From contig NZ_CP095742.1 in assembly GCF_023078495.1 (NCBI RefSeq), forward strand, positions 868,001-932,000: a stretch of 64,000 nt of DNA, in the 5' to 3' direction. The position numbers and the translations under genes are program-made. Below are positions 34,032 through 41,951 of the stretch, in pieces. The notes beneath the pieces are model-generated. The model ran no database searches. It had not been told where the DNA came from and saw only the letters and a program-made list of their open reading frames with translations. Position 1 is the stretch's first letter, and every line of letters begins with the position of its first letter. Origin of the DNA: Luteibacter aegosomatissinici (GTDB lineage Bacteria; Pseudomonadota; Gammaproteobacteria; Xanthomonadales; Rhodanobacteraceae).

Positions 34032-35803
34032 CAGCCGTACTTGAACTGACCTTTCGCCGCAGGGCAAAGGATGGCGGCGAAGCCCCCATTGGCCGGTACA
34101 TCGAACGAAAGGGTGCCGTCGGCGGTCACGTTTTGTGATTCACGGGCGACATCGCCACGGCCCATGCCATCGCGCACGATATCGGCGCGCCACGGGCCGA
34201 CGCCAAGCGACGAAAGCGGAACGCTTAGCCGGCGTGCCGGGCCGGCGGCGATGGCGCCGATGAACCAGCGATCGCCGCTGCGGCGGGCGAAGATGGCGTC
34301 TTCGCCCGGGGTGCCCGCGATCAGCCTGGTTTCATCCCACACCGTTGGAATCTGGTCCAGGAACATCAGTGCGTTCGGCCGGCGCTGGTAGGCTTCGGGG
34401 CTATCGGCCAGGTGTGTCCAGCCCGATTCGAACACGATGGGCAGGGCGATCTCGTGGGCGATGCTGGCCTCCTTCTTGCCGACATCGAGAGCCACCGGTG
34501 TGTAATCCATCGAGCCCACGACGTTGCGGGTGAACGGCTGGATCGTGTTACCCACGGCGGGCGGATCGTTCTCCGCGCCGCGCACCCCTTCCATGGTCAT
34601 CAGGTGTGGCCACGTGCGCGCGAGACCGTGCGGGATGGTGCCACCGTGGAAATTCACCATGAGCTGGAAGCGCGCCGTATCGGCGAGGGTGTCGTCGTAC
34701 CAACGGAAGCGCGCCTGGCTATCGGAGCCCATGAAGTCGATCTTCACGCCTTTCGCGCCCCAGCCCTTGATGCGGCTGAACCATGCCTCGCGCTTCGCCG
34801 GCGTATCCAGTTTCGTCCACGGAAACCACATCAGCACGTCCACGTGTTTTGCATTGGCATAGCGGATGAGCTGCGGCGCCCAGCTATCGCTCCAGCCCTC
34901 GTCGAGCAGCACGAAGGGCATGCGGTTGGCCGCGGCAAAGTCCACGAACACCTTCTGCCGCTCAAAGTCCTTCGGGCTATCGTGGTCGCTGATCCAGGAC
35001 CACGCGACGCGGCCGGGCTTCACCCAGGTCGTGTCCGTGAGCTTCGAGGGATCGGCGAGATCATCCACCAGGGTGGATTCGGTAACGGTGGGCAGGTCAC
35101 CCGTGATGACGGTGCGCCAGGGCGTTACACCGGTACTTTCGACGCGGCTGTCGGCAAGGACCAGCCCGTAGCGGGGCGCGTTGGCGACGTGGGATAGCCT
35201 GCTGCCGTCGTAACGGCCATCCGCGTTGGCCTCGGTGATCAATACATAGCGCTGGCCGGTCAGGAACAGGGATGGATAACCGTAGTCACCGGATGGCGCG
35301 GCCGCGGCGCTGGTCTGGATACGTTCCTTCTCGTTGCTTGGGTCGTATGGCAGCAGCCATGCGCGCGCATCGGCGGGCAGCGTGTAGCTGGTCGCTTCGC
35401 CGGTTACCGTGGCCTGTGTCGTCCCGGGCAATTCGTAGCGGAATGCCACGCCATCGTTCGCCACGCGAACCACCACATCGAGTTTTTCGCCCTTGTCGTT
35501 CTGCAGGGCATAACGTGTCTCGGCGAGGTTGGCGCTGCGCACCAGCCGTTTGCCGGTGGTCATCCGGTAGTTTTCGGTGAGGTTGCGCTGGGTGGTGCCG
35601 ATCAGGCGCAAGTCATGGGTCAGGTCACTGCCAGCGGTGCGCAGGCCCAGGGTGGCATCCACCAGTGCCGCGCCCTGCGGATCCGTGATGCTCAACACCG
35701 GGCGTCCGCCGTCGTGGAACACCACGGTGGCCAGGGGTGGCGTCGCAAAGGCGGGCATGGCCACGAGGGCGGTAAGGGCAGCGAGGCAATGCGACGTCTT
35801 CAT
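34022..35803 (-). CDS. glycoside hydrolase family 97 (alpha-galactosidase/glucosidase-like)
   Basis: A 593-residue exported enzyme with signal peptide MKTSHCLAALTALVAMPAFA. The N-terminal beta-sandwich is followed by a (beta/alpha)8 barrel with WSWISDHDSP, FVLLDEGWSD, GVKIDFMGSDSQ and MTMEGVRGAEN. D356 in VKIDFMG stands where retaining GH97 alpha-galactosidases have their nucleophile; inverting SusB-type enzymes lack it. So an alpha-galactosidase-like mechanism is more likely than alpha-glucosidase, by inference. The start at 35803 has AGGAG five bases upstream. It may work with the TonB receptor and the propeller kinase in glycan use. Confidence 0.88.
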   Translation of the reverse strand: MKTSHCLAALTALVAMPAFATPPLATVVFHDGGRPVLSITDPQGAALVDATLGLRTAGSDLTHDLRLIGTTQRNLTENYRMTTGKRLVRSANLAETRYALQNDKGEKLDVVVRVANDGVAFRYELPGTTQATVTGEATSYTLPADARAWLLPYDPSNEKERIQTSAAAAPSGDYGYPSLFLTGQRYVLITEANADGRYDGSRLSHVANAPRYGLVLADSRVESTGVTPWRTVITGDLPTVTESTLVDDLADPSKLTDTTWVKPGRVAWSWISDHDSPKDFERQKVFVDFAAANRMPFVLLDEGWSDSWAPQLIRYANAKHVDVLMWFPWTKLDTPAKREAWFSRIKGWGAKGVKIDFMGSDSQARFRWYDDTLADTARFQLMVNFHGGTIPHGLARTWPHLMTMEGVRGAENDPPAVGNTIQPFTRNVVGSMDYTPVALDVGKKEASIAHEIALPIVFESGWTHLADSPEAYQRRPNALMFLDQIPTVWDETRLIAGTPGEDAIFARRSGDRWFIGAIAAGPARRLSVPLSSLGVGPWRADIVRDGMGRGDVARESQNVTADGTLSFDVPANGGFAAILCPAAKGQFKYGCYR

Positions 35804-35871
35804 GGGAGCTCCTGGGCAGGCGTGCCGGGCGCCGAGCATTCCACAGCGCCGCGTGACCGCTCAAGGAAGAC

Positions 35872-36756
35872 GTGTCGGCCGTGAGAACCGCGTCAACGGC
35901 TGCGCCCGTTACCATGCACGGCATGACCGATGCCCCTTGTGCCTTCCTCCACCTGCTTGAAACCGACACCACGTGGCGTGAGCCCGGTGCCTTCCGATGG
36001 CGTGCGGATGCGGCCGACCAGCTCGACCTGTTGCTGGTGGCGATGACGGACGACACGCAACGCCAGCGCGCCGAATCGTTGTTGGAGGCCATGTCCGCTG
36101 CCGATGACGCCCTCTTCCGTGAGTTGCGCGCCGCGATCATCGCGGGCGAAGGAAAGGCAGCGCTCGCACCGTGGCTTGATGTGGGCGAGCCGGTGGGTGC
36201 GCATTACGATGCGCTCGATGTGCTGCTTGCCGGTGTGCTTGCCATCGACGAGCCCGTGTTGGATGACCCGCGGCCGCCGGCCGACATGGTCTTCTACCAG
36301 CCCACGCCTGCCCGGCATATCGTCGATGCAGTGCGGCGTACGGCCCTGTCGCCCGCGGATCATTTGCTGGACCTGGGCTCGGGCCTTGGTCACGTTCCGC
36401 TGCTGGCCCGCATCCTGAGCGGCGCGGCCGTATCCGGCCTGGATCGTGAGCCTGCGTATGTCGACAGTGCGCGGAACGCAGCCACGGCGCTGGGGCTGCC
36501 GGAGGTGGCGTTCGCATGCGGTGACGCACGGGACGCCGACTACTCAAGGGCGAACGTGTTCTACCTGTTCACACCGTTTATTGGCCCCGTGCTACGCGAT
36601 GTCGTGGCACGCCTGGAAGCGGAGGCGCAAAAACGACCTGTTCAGATCGTCGCCCTCGGCCCATGCACGCGCACTTTCGCCCGTCAGCCCTGGCTGCAGA
36701 CGAAGGATGCCCATCCCGAAGCCACCGACCGCGTAGTCCTCTTTACGCCCCGGTAG
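35872..36756 (+). CDS. class I SAM-dependent methyltransferase-like protein
   Basis: A 294-residue protein from the GTG at 35872, which has AAGGAA just upstream; ATGs at 35914 and 35923 are possible alternatives. The SAM-binding motif I is LLDLGSGLGHVPLLA (near residue 167). An acidic loop, VSGLDREPAYVDSA, follows. The first 140 residues form a helical domain without clear match. The substrate is unknown. The TAG stop is part of the GTAGGAGCGCGC head of a family-B REP. Confidence 0.75.
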   Translation: MSAVRTASTAAPVTMHGMTDAPCAFLHLLETDTTWREPGAFRWRADAADQLDLLLVAMTDDTQRQRAESLLEAMSAADDALFRELRAAIIAGEGKAALAPWLDVGEPVGAHYDALDVLLAGVLAIDEPVLDDPRPPADMVFYQPTPARHIVDAVRRTALSPADHLLDLGSGLGHVPLLARILSGAAVSGLDREPAYVDSARNAATALGLPEVAFACGDARDADYSRANVFYLFTPFIGPVLRDVVARLEAEAQKRPVQIVALGPCTRTFARQPWLQTKDAHPEATDRVVLFTPR

Positions 36757-36775
36757 GAGCGCGCTTGCGCGCGAT
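36753..36775 (+). repeat. single family-B REP unit, overlapping a stop codon
   Basis: GTAGGAGCGCGCTTGCGCGCGAT: a GTAG head, then GCGCGC-TT-GCGCGC hairpin. The TAG at 36754-36756 ends the methyltransferase gene. Confidence 0.8.
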
Positions 36776-36797
36776 AGCGGTAGTGCAGGGCAGCGCT

Positions 36798-37286
36798 TCA
36801 GCGCCCGTGAAACCGCCCCGTCGCCCCGCCCACCGAGATGCTGACGCCACCTGTCGGGTGCTCGCAGCTGCCAAACGCCTGGGAAAGGCTAACCGCCCCG
36901 CCCTGGTAGCTGCCGCTGCCGCCATGGCTGGCGCTGACCACACCGGTGGAAACGCTGCCGTGGACCTGGGGCTTGTTGTAAGTGGCGTCGTCACAGTGGG
37001 GGCCATCATCTTCCACCACATCCGCGCCGGCCATGCGGCCACTGGTATCACCGTAGTAGGTGCCCGGCGGGTCCTTGGGGTGCGCCGGCGTCACGGCAAC
37101 GCTTTCCTTGCCGTTCTTGGAGCCGGTGGCGGCCACCGATGAGGCCGCGGCAGGCGCCGGGGCGCTGCTGGCGGCCGCTGGCGCGTAATTCGGGGGCAGG
37201 TTGAGGTTGAGCGGCTTGCCCGCATCCTGCGCGACGGCGGTGCCGGCGAGCAGGGAAAGGGCGGTAACGACGAGGATGGCTTTCAT
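36798..37286 (-). CDS. secreted hypothetical protein
   Basis: A 162-residue protein with a signal peptide (MKAILVVTALSLLAGTAVAQ). The mature part starts with an Ala/Pro/Ser-rich low-complexity stretch (about 30-60). A Gly/Ser-rich C-terminal region follows with SASHGGSGSYQGGAVSLSQ and two cysteines (GPHCDD, GSCEHP) that may pair. I recognise no family. The start at 37286 begins the signal peptide; earlier codons in frame look non-coding. Confidence 0.6.
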   Translation of the reverse strand: MKAILVVTALSLLAGTAVAQDAGKPLNLNLPPNYAPAAASSAPAPAAASSVAATGSKNGKESVAVTPAHPKDPPGTYYGDTSGRMAGADVVEDDGPHCDDATYNKPQVHGSVSTGVVSASHGGSGSYQGGAVSLSQAFGSCEHPTGGVSISVGGATGRFHGR

Positions 37287-37381
37287 GGAACGCTCCGGGG
37301 GACCTGCCATAGAACGCCTGGGGGAGCGTCCGGTGTACGGGGGTTGGAACATCCGGGCAACCGGGAGTTCCCTGGCCGCCC

Positions 37382-37405
37382 CATCGCGCGCAAGCGCGCC
37401 TCTAC
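37382..37405 (-). repeat. single diverged family-B REP unit
   Basis: CATCGCGCGCAAGCGCGCCTCTAC is the reverse complement of GTAGAGGCGCGCTTGCGCGCGATG, a family-B unit with GAG changed to AGG. Confidence 0.65.
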
Positions 37406-37418
37406 ACAGTAACGCCCT

Positions 37419-38231
37419 TCAGCCCTCTTCGGGAGCTTCGAGGGGCGGCTCGCCCAGGCGGGCGCGCAGGGTGTCGATCTCACGGCGCAGGTTGCGGTTC
37501 TCGGCTTCCAGTTCGGCGACCTGTTCCTGCAGGGCCAGCACATCCCCCGAGGGCTTTTCGCGAGGCTTGCGCTTGGATTCGCGTACGCGCTTGGCGGCCT
37601 GCTTCAGCTCCTGGTCGCCGGCCGTGGCGGCGGCCCGCTGCTCGTCCTCGGGCAGCGAGGCCACGGCGGCGCCCGCGCTGATGGAGAGGGTGCCGGACTT
37701 GACCGCGGCGACCACCTCGGGGGCGGCCTCCTTGCGGATCTTTTCGATCATGCCCACCTGGTTGGCACTGATCCGGGCCTCGCGGGCGATTTCCTTGCGG
37801 CTATCGGCCGGGTTGGGGCGCGGGGCCTTGGGTCGTGCGGGCTCCGAGCCGGTCGCGTCGAACGGCAGGTCGTTCTCGTCCGCCTTGGCCGGCTCTTCGG
37901 CTTCCCGCCGCGCCGCCAGGATCTCGCGCTTGCGCAAGGCCAGCACGCCGCGCTGGAAATCCGAGACGCTGCGCCGGCCCAGGTGCTGCTCGATCATCCA
38001 CAGGTGCACGTCATCCATGGACTGGAAACGCTCGTTCTGCACTGTCTTGAACGGGATATCGTGCTTGCGGCAGATGCCGTAGCGGTTGTGCCCATCCACC
38101 AGGGTATCGCCCCACAGCACCAGCGCATCGCGGCAGCCCTCGGTAAGCAGGCTCCGCTCCAGCGATTCGTGCTCATCCGGGGTGAGCGGATCGATGTAAG
38201 CCTTGAGGTCTTCGTTGACGACGATATGCAT
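37419..38231 (-). CDS. ParB-like nuclease-domain protein
   Basis: A 270-residue protein. The N-terminal ParB/Srx-like domain (about 1-95) contains DPLTPDEHESLERSLLTEG, LVDGHNRYGIC and a following helix-turn-helix-like segment. The middle is charged and Pro-rich (about 105-145). The C-terminal third (about 215-262) is a coiled coil with QEQVAELEAENRNLRREIDTL. No parA is adjacent, so this is not the chromosomal partition pair. Proteins of this shape occur as lone genes in xanthomonads; the role is unknown. Confidence 0.75.
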   Translation of the reverse strand: MHIVVNEDLKAYIDPLTPDEHESLERSLLTEGCRDALVLWGDTLVDGHNRYGICRKHDIPFKTVQNERFQSMDDVHLWMIEQHLGRRSVSDFQRGVLALRKREILAARREAEEPAKADENDLPFDATGSEPARPKAPRPNPADSRKEIAREARISANQVGMIEKIRKEAAPEVVAAVKSGTLSISAGAAVASLPEDEQRAAATAGDQELKQAAKRVRESKRKPREKPSGDVLALQEQVAELEAENRNLRREIDTLRARLGEPPLEAPEEG

Positions 38232-38392
38232 GGGCAGGGCGCGGAATGGTGGACAGGCGGCCGCGCATTCTAGTGCCTGCGGGTCTCATGTGCAGCGACC
38301 GGCGGGCCTTGACATCACCGTTACCGCAAAGCAGCGCGACACTCGGCCATGTTTCCCGTACGGTCAATGGCGGGACTTACACGGGAGCCACC

Positions 38393-38803
38393 ATGACAGC
38401 AAGCAAGGATTCCGCACCAGTGGTTGATGCGTCGGCCCTGATCGATGAGCGCATCGCCAGCCTTGGCGACTGGCGTGGCGATGCGCTCGCGCGCGTGCGC
38501 AAGTTGATCCATGAAGCGCTGCCCGATGTCGTCGAGACCTGGAAGTGGATGGGTACGCCGGTGTGGGAGCACAACGGCATCATCTGTACCGGTGAGAGCT
38601 ACAAGGACAAGATCAAGCTGACCTTCGCGAAGGGCGCTGCGCTGGCAGATCCGGCCAAGCTCTTCAATTCAAGCCTCGATGGCAACGTGCGTCGCGCCCT
38701 GGATATCGGCAAGGGCGAGAAGCCGGATGCCACGAAGTTCAAGGCGCTGGTGAAAGCCGCGGCGGCGCATAACGCGACGAAGAAGGCCGGGCGGAAGCGT
38801 TAG
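38393..38803 (+). CDS. DUF1801 family protein
   Basis: A 136-residue cytoplasmic protein. VRKLIHEALPDVVETWKWMGTPVWEHNGIICTGE fits the YdhG/DUF1801 fold, and the C-terminus is Lys-rich (KKAGRKR). The ATG has GGGAG five bases upstream. Function is unknown. Its stop overlaps the convergent PaiB gene by four bases. Confidence 0.85.
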   Translation: MTASKDSAPVVDASALIDERIASLGDWRGDALARVRKLIHEALPDVVETWKWMGTPVWEHNGIICTGESYKDKIKLTFAKGAALADPAKLFNSSLDGNVRRALDIGKGEKPDATKFKALVKAAAAHNATKKAGRKR

Positions 38804-39435
38804 ACCACTGGTTTGCGCGACGCACGCATGGCGGCGGCGAGCGCCGGGTTACCGCTGCCTTCCACACCGTTCACTGCGCCCTCGAAATCGCCGGGCGTAC
38901 GGTTCTGCGACAGCTTTCGCTTTCCTTCGAGGCGGGTGATCTCGACTTCGATGCCGACAATATGGGCGAGTTGTTCGGCCAGGTAATCGGCGGGTGCGTC
39001 GCTCATCGTCCATGGCTCCGGCAACCGTGCCTCGTGTTCACGGGTTAACCTTGCCACGACGCCGCGTACGAACTTCTCGTCATCAATGACGCGGATGCGG
39101 CCATGGACATTCACCACTTCGTAGTTCCATGTGGGTACGTGGCGGTGGGTTTCCTGCTTGCTCGGGTACCAGTTGGGCGAGATGTAACCATGGGCACCAC
39201 GGAAAACGACCAGAACATCATCACCATCGGTCACATCGCGCCACACTGCGTTTGCGCGAGCGACATGCGCCACGAGGACACCTGATTCACCACGCGCCTC
39301 ATCGAGCAGGAACGGAACGTGGTTCGCATCCAGGCCGGCGGAGGTGTGGGTTACCAGCGTGCCGAGCGGATGCTCGCGCATGAAGCCGTGCAGGACCGCG
39401 GGATCCGATTCGGTGAAGAGGGCAGGCACGTACAT
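38800..39435 (-). CDS. FMN-binding negative transcriptional regulator, PaiB family
   Basis: A 211-residue protein beginning MYVPALFTESD, the typical PaiB N-terminus. It continues with FMREHPLGTLVTH, NHVPFLLDE, HVARANAVWRD, and GYISPNWYPSKQETHRHVPTWNYEVV. The C-terminal IVGIEVEITRLEGKRKLSQNR also fits the family. The fold is an FMN-binding split barrel. The best-known member represses sporulation and protease genes in Bacillus; here the role may be in polyamine or redox metabolism. The start at 39435 was chosen from this conserved N-terminus. Confidence 0.88.
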   Translation of the reverse strand: MYVPALFTESDPAVLHGFMREHPLGTLVTHTSAGLDANHVPFLLDEARGESGVLVAHVARANAVWRDVTDGDDVLVVFRGAHGYISPNWYPSKQETHRHVPTWNYEVVNVHGRIRVIDDEKFVRGVVARLTREHEARLPEPWTMSDAPADYLAEQLAHIVGIEVEITRLEGKRKLSQNRTPGDFEGAVNGVEGSGNPALAAAMRASRKPVV

Positions 39436-39546
39436 GGGCAGGTTGCATCGCAGTGGAGAGGGCACGCTCAGGTGACCGGAGGTACCCATGGAAACACGCA
39501 AAGGGCCTCCATGGACAGGGCGACGCCTCGTAGCCGCCGGCCCGCT

Positions 39547-40227
39547 TCACGTGGATCGGTTGTAGGCGACCCAGCCACGGAACGTGAAACCTGAGTAGAA
39601 CTGTTCGATCCGTTCGAATCCGGCGTCACGCAATAGCGCCTCGTCTTGTTCCGGTGGAAGCAGCGGCAGGCGGGTGCTGATCGCGGCCGATGCGTTCTGT
39701 GCGTCCTTCGCTGGAACGCCGGATACGGTCGCAAAGGCGGCGTAGCGAGCCAGCCAGCGCTCCCTCGCGCCATCATCAAGCGGAAAGCTATGGTGGGCCA
39801 CGACCAGTGGCGCGCCGGGGCGCAGTCGGCTGCGAAGCTCCTGCAGGGTATGCAGTCGCTCATCGGCATTGAGGAAGTGCAGGGTGAGCAGGCAGGTTGC
39901 GCCATCGAACGGCCCGCCCGGGGCCGTATCGATATAGCCTTCATGGAGCTCGGTGCGCGACGAGAGGGCGCCAAGGGTTGAATGCGCGAGCCTGAGCATC
40001 TCGGCGGAAGGATCGACCCCCACAAACGTCCAACCGGGCTGCGCCTCAGCAAATGCCTTCAGTTCGAGGCCACCACCGGCGCCGAGTACAAGCACCGTGC
40101 CCCCGGGTGGCACCACCTCGGCAAGGAGGATGGCAGCCATCTGCTGCATACCATGGAAACCGGGAACCTGACGCACGGGGCCTTCCGCGTAGCGGGCGAC
40201 GGCCTGGGGATCGGAGAACGACGACAC
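39547..40227 (-). CDS. class I SAM-dependent methyltransferase
   Basis: A 226-residue enzyme. The SAM motif is VLVLGAGGGLELKAF (near residues 45-59), followed by FVGVDPSAEMLRLA and TCLLTLHFLNADE. The substrate cannot be told. I prefer the GTG at 40227 because GTGGAG lies six bases before it; a GTG at 40239 is possible but lacks such a site. A TATAAT box at 40255-40260 and a short palindrome over the leader suggest regulated transcription. Confidence 0.8.
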   Translation of the reverse strand: MSSFSDPQAVARYAEGPVRQVPGFHGMQQMAAILLAEVVPPGGTVLVLGAGGGLELKAFAEAQPGWTFVGVDPSAEMLRLAHSTLGALSSRTELHEGYIDTAPGGPFDGATCLLTLHFLNADERLHTLQELRSRLRPGAPLVVAHHSFPLDDGARERWLARYAAFATVSGVPAKDAQNASAAISTRLPLLPPEQDEALLRDAGFERIEQFYSGFTFRGWVAYNRST

Positions 40228-40236
40228 GGTGTGCTC

Positions 40237-40260
40237 CACTTCGTAAAGTGAAACATTATA
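40237..40260 (-). promoter_or_regulatory. -10 box and operator-like palindrome of the methyltransferase gene
   Basis: On the minus strand TATAAT (40260-40255) is followed by the palindrome CACTT-TACG-AAGTG (40250-40237), which covers the expected transcription start. A clear -35 is missing (TTGGCT lies 19 bases upstream). The layout suits repression by a small dimeric regulator. Confidence 0.45.
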
Positions 40261-40277
40261 ACAATTCGTCGTGCCGA

Positions 40278-41306
40278 TCAGCCAAACGTAAACGAATACG
40301 CCTGTGCGCCCGGATCGAGGAATTCGATCGTGAACACGTGATCGGTAATGGGGAGTGTCTGGCGGATCAGCTGGTACATCCGTGGCTGGTCAATCGTGCC
40401 ACTGCCTTGGGCATCCGTATCCACACCATGGGCGCTCCCCGGTGCCTTGCCATCGATGGTGACGCGGAAGCGGACGCTCGCTCCGTTCACCGACGGCCCA
40501 AGCACCAGGTGCAGGTCACGGGCGTGGAAGCGATACACGATCTTGCTCCCCGCGCCACCTGATGTGGCGTACTCGCGCCCCATGCGCCAGTTGCCGGCCA
40601 ATGCCCAGTGGTTCAGCTGTAGGGCTTTGGGTGCCGAATAGGCGTTCATCTGGTCCTGCACCACGCCACCGGCTGACGCGAACTGCTCGGTGCGCCCGTA
40701 GCCCGTGTAGGTCTCGGGGGAGCGTTCGTCGTCGGTATCTGCTGGTGCTTCCGCGCCCTGGCCCGCCGGGTCGACGAGGGCGCCTTCCATGGGCTTATTG
40801 CCCGCCTCGGCAAGCAGCTGGCGGATCAGCAGCTCGGACTTGTCATAGTTGCCTTCACCAAATTCGGCATGACGCACCGTGCCCTTGGCATCGATGAAAT
40901 AGAGCGCCGGCCAGTACTCGTTGTTGAACGTGTCCCACACGCGATGATCGCTGTCGATAGCGACCGGGTAGTTCACGTCGTATTCCTTCACGGCGCGCTG
41001 GATATTCGTCGCATCACGCTCGAAACCAAATTCCGGGGAATGGACGCCAATGACGACCAGGCCCTGGCTTTTGTACTTATCCGCCCACGCGCGCACATAG
41101 GGAACCTGGCGCAGGGAATTGATACAGGAGTAAGTCCAGAAGTTAACCACGATGACTTTGCCGCGGAGATCGGCGTCGGTAAATGGCCTCGTATTGAGCC
41201 AACCGGTCGCTCCGTCGAAAGGCGCGACGGCGGCCGCGCGGACCGGCATGGCCAGGCCGGCGGCCAGGGCGGCGCTGAGCAGCGCGAAGGGAAGGATGTG
41301 TTTCAT
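40278..41306 (-). CDS. DipZ-like redoxin with altered CxxC
   Basis: A 342-residue exported protein with signal peptide (about 1-24). The thioredoxin-like domain (about 28-165) carries FWTYSCINSLRQVP, where the DipZ family normally has C-I-N-C; the second cysteine is serine here. It keeps SPEFGFERD, NYPVAIDSDHRVWDTFNNEYWPALYFID. The C-terminal domain (about 225-342) with NHWALAGNWRMG and VTIDGKAPGSAHG is the carbohydrate-binding-like module of DipZ proteins. The protein lacks the DipZ membrane part. A dithiol redox cycle seems impossible with one cysteine, so it may work by mixed disulfide, or as a peroxiredoxin-like or structural protein. Confidence 0.82.
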   Translation of the reverse strand: MKHILPFALLSAALAAGLAMPVRAAAVAPFDGATGWLNTRPFTDADLRGKVIVVNFWTYSCINSLRQVPYVRAWADKYKSQGLVVIGVHSPEFGFERDATNIQRAVKEYDVNYPVAIDSDHRVWDTFNNEYWPALYFIDAKGTVRHAEFGEGNYDKSELLIRQLLAEAGNKPMEGALVDPAGQGAEAPADTDDERSPETYTGYGRTEQFASAGGVVQDQMNAYSAPKALQLNHWALAGNWRMGREYATSGGAGSKIVYRFHARDLHLVLGPSVNGASVRFRVTIDGKAPGSAHGVDTDAQGSGTIDQPRMYQLIRQTLPITDHVFTIEFLDPGAQAYSFTFG

Positions 41307-41483
41307 GGCCAGACTCCGGGGTGGGTCGGGACAAGAATTACATCAGGCGATCCGTTCGTTCGATTGCACCAACGTATCGGATCGATGGAGAAGGCGGCCA
41401 GCCGCTTTCGGACAGGCGCACGATGCGCCATGCTTCGGTGGCTTGCGCCACACGCCCGTCCCTTGTCCACCCCGGAGGTCTGT

Positions 41484-41867
41484 ATGCAACGAGTTACCGG
41501 TATCGGCGGTATTTTCTTCAAAGCGAAGGATGCTCCCGCCTTGCGGGCCTGGTATCAAAAGCACCTCGGGATCGACGTGCAGGCCTGGGGCGGTGCGGCA
41601 TTTACCTGGACCGACAGCGAGGGAAAGCCGTATGCCGGCACCACCATCTGGTCCATATCATCGGGCAATGACGGCCAGGTGCCCGAAGGGCAACCCTTCA
41701 CCATCAATTACCGTGTCGCCGACTTGCACGCGCTGGTGAAGGTGCTTCGGGAGGAAGGCTGCAACGTGCTGGATAAAGTGGACGATTCCGAATACGGCAA
41801 GTTCGGCTGGGTGATCGACCCGGAAGGGAACAAGGTCGAACTGTGGGAGCCGCCCGAGGGGCAGTAA
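41484..41867 (+). CDS. VOC (glyoxalase/bleomycin-resistance fold) family protein
   Basis: A 127-residue protein, one vicinal-oxygen-chelate domain: FFKAKDAPALRAWYQKHLGI at the N-terminus and GWVIDPEGNKVELWEPP at the C-terminus. The Glu in VELWEP is the usual metal ligand. The ATG has GGAGG five bases upstream, which fixes the start against longer frames. Substrate unknown. Confidence 0.88.
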   Translation: MQRVTGIGGIFFKAKDAPALRAWYQKHLGIDVQAWGGAAFTWTDSEGKPYAGTTIWSISSGNDGQVPEGQPFTINYRVADLHALVKVLREEGCNVLDKVDDSEYGKFGWVIDPEGNKVELWEPPEGQ

Positions 41868-41882
41868 GACGGAGCTCCAAAT

Positions 41883-41910
41883 GCAACGGCCACCTCGCGG
41901 TGGCCGTTGC
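41883..41910. terminator. perfect hairpin between convergent genes
   Basis: GCAACGGCCACC, loop TCGC, then GGTGGCCGTTGC: a perfect 12-bp stem. No T-tract follows on the plus strand and only ATTTGG on the minus strand. It may act as a weak two-way terminator or RNA-end stabiliser. Confidence 0.55.
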
Positions 41911-41951
41911 CGAACGTGTCCATGTCGTCCAGATCGCGAATCTTCCCTGGC

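Noticed and set aside
41879-41915. Strong terminator after the VOC-family gene
   Set aside because: The stem is perfect but there is no T-tract; listed only as a weak two-way hairpin.
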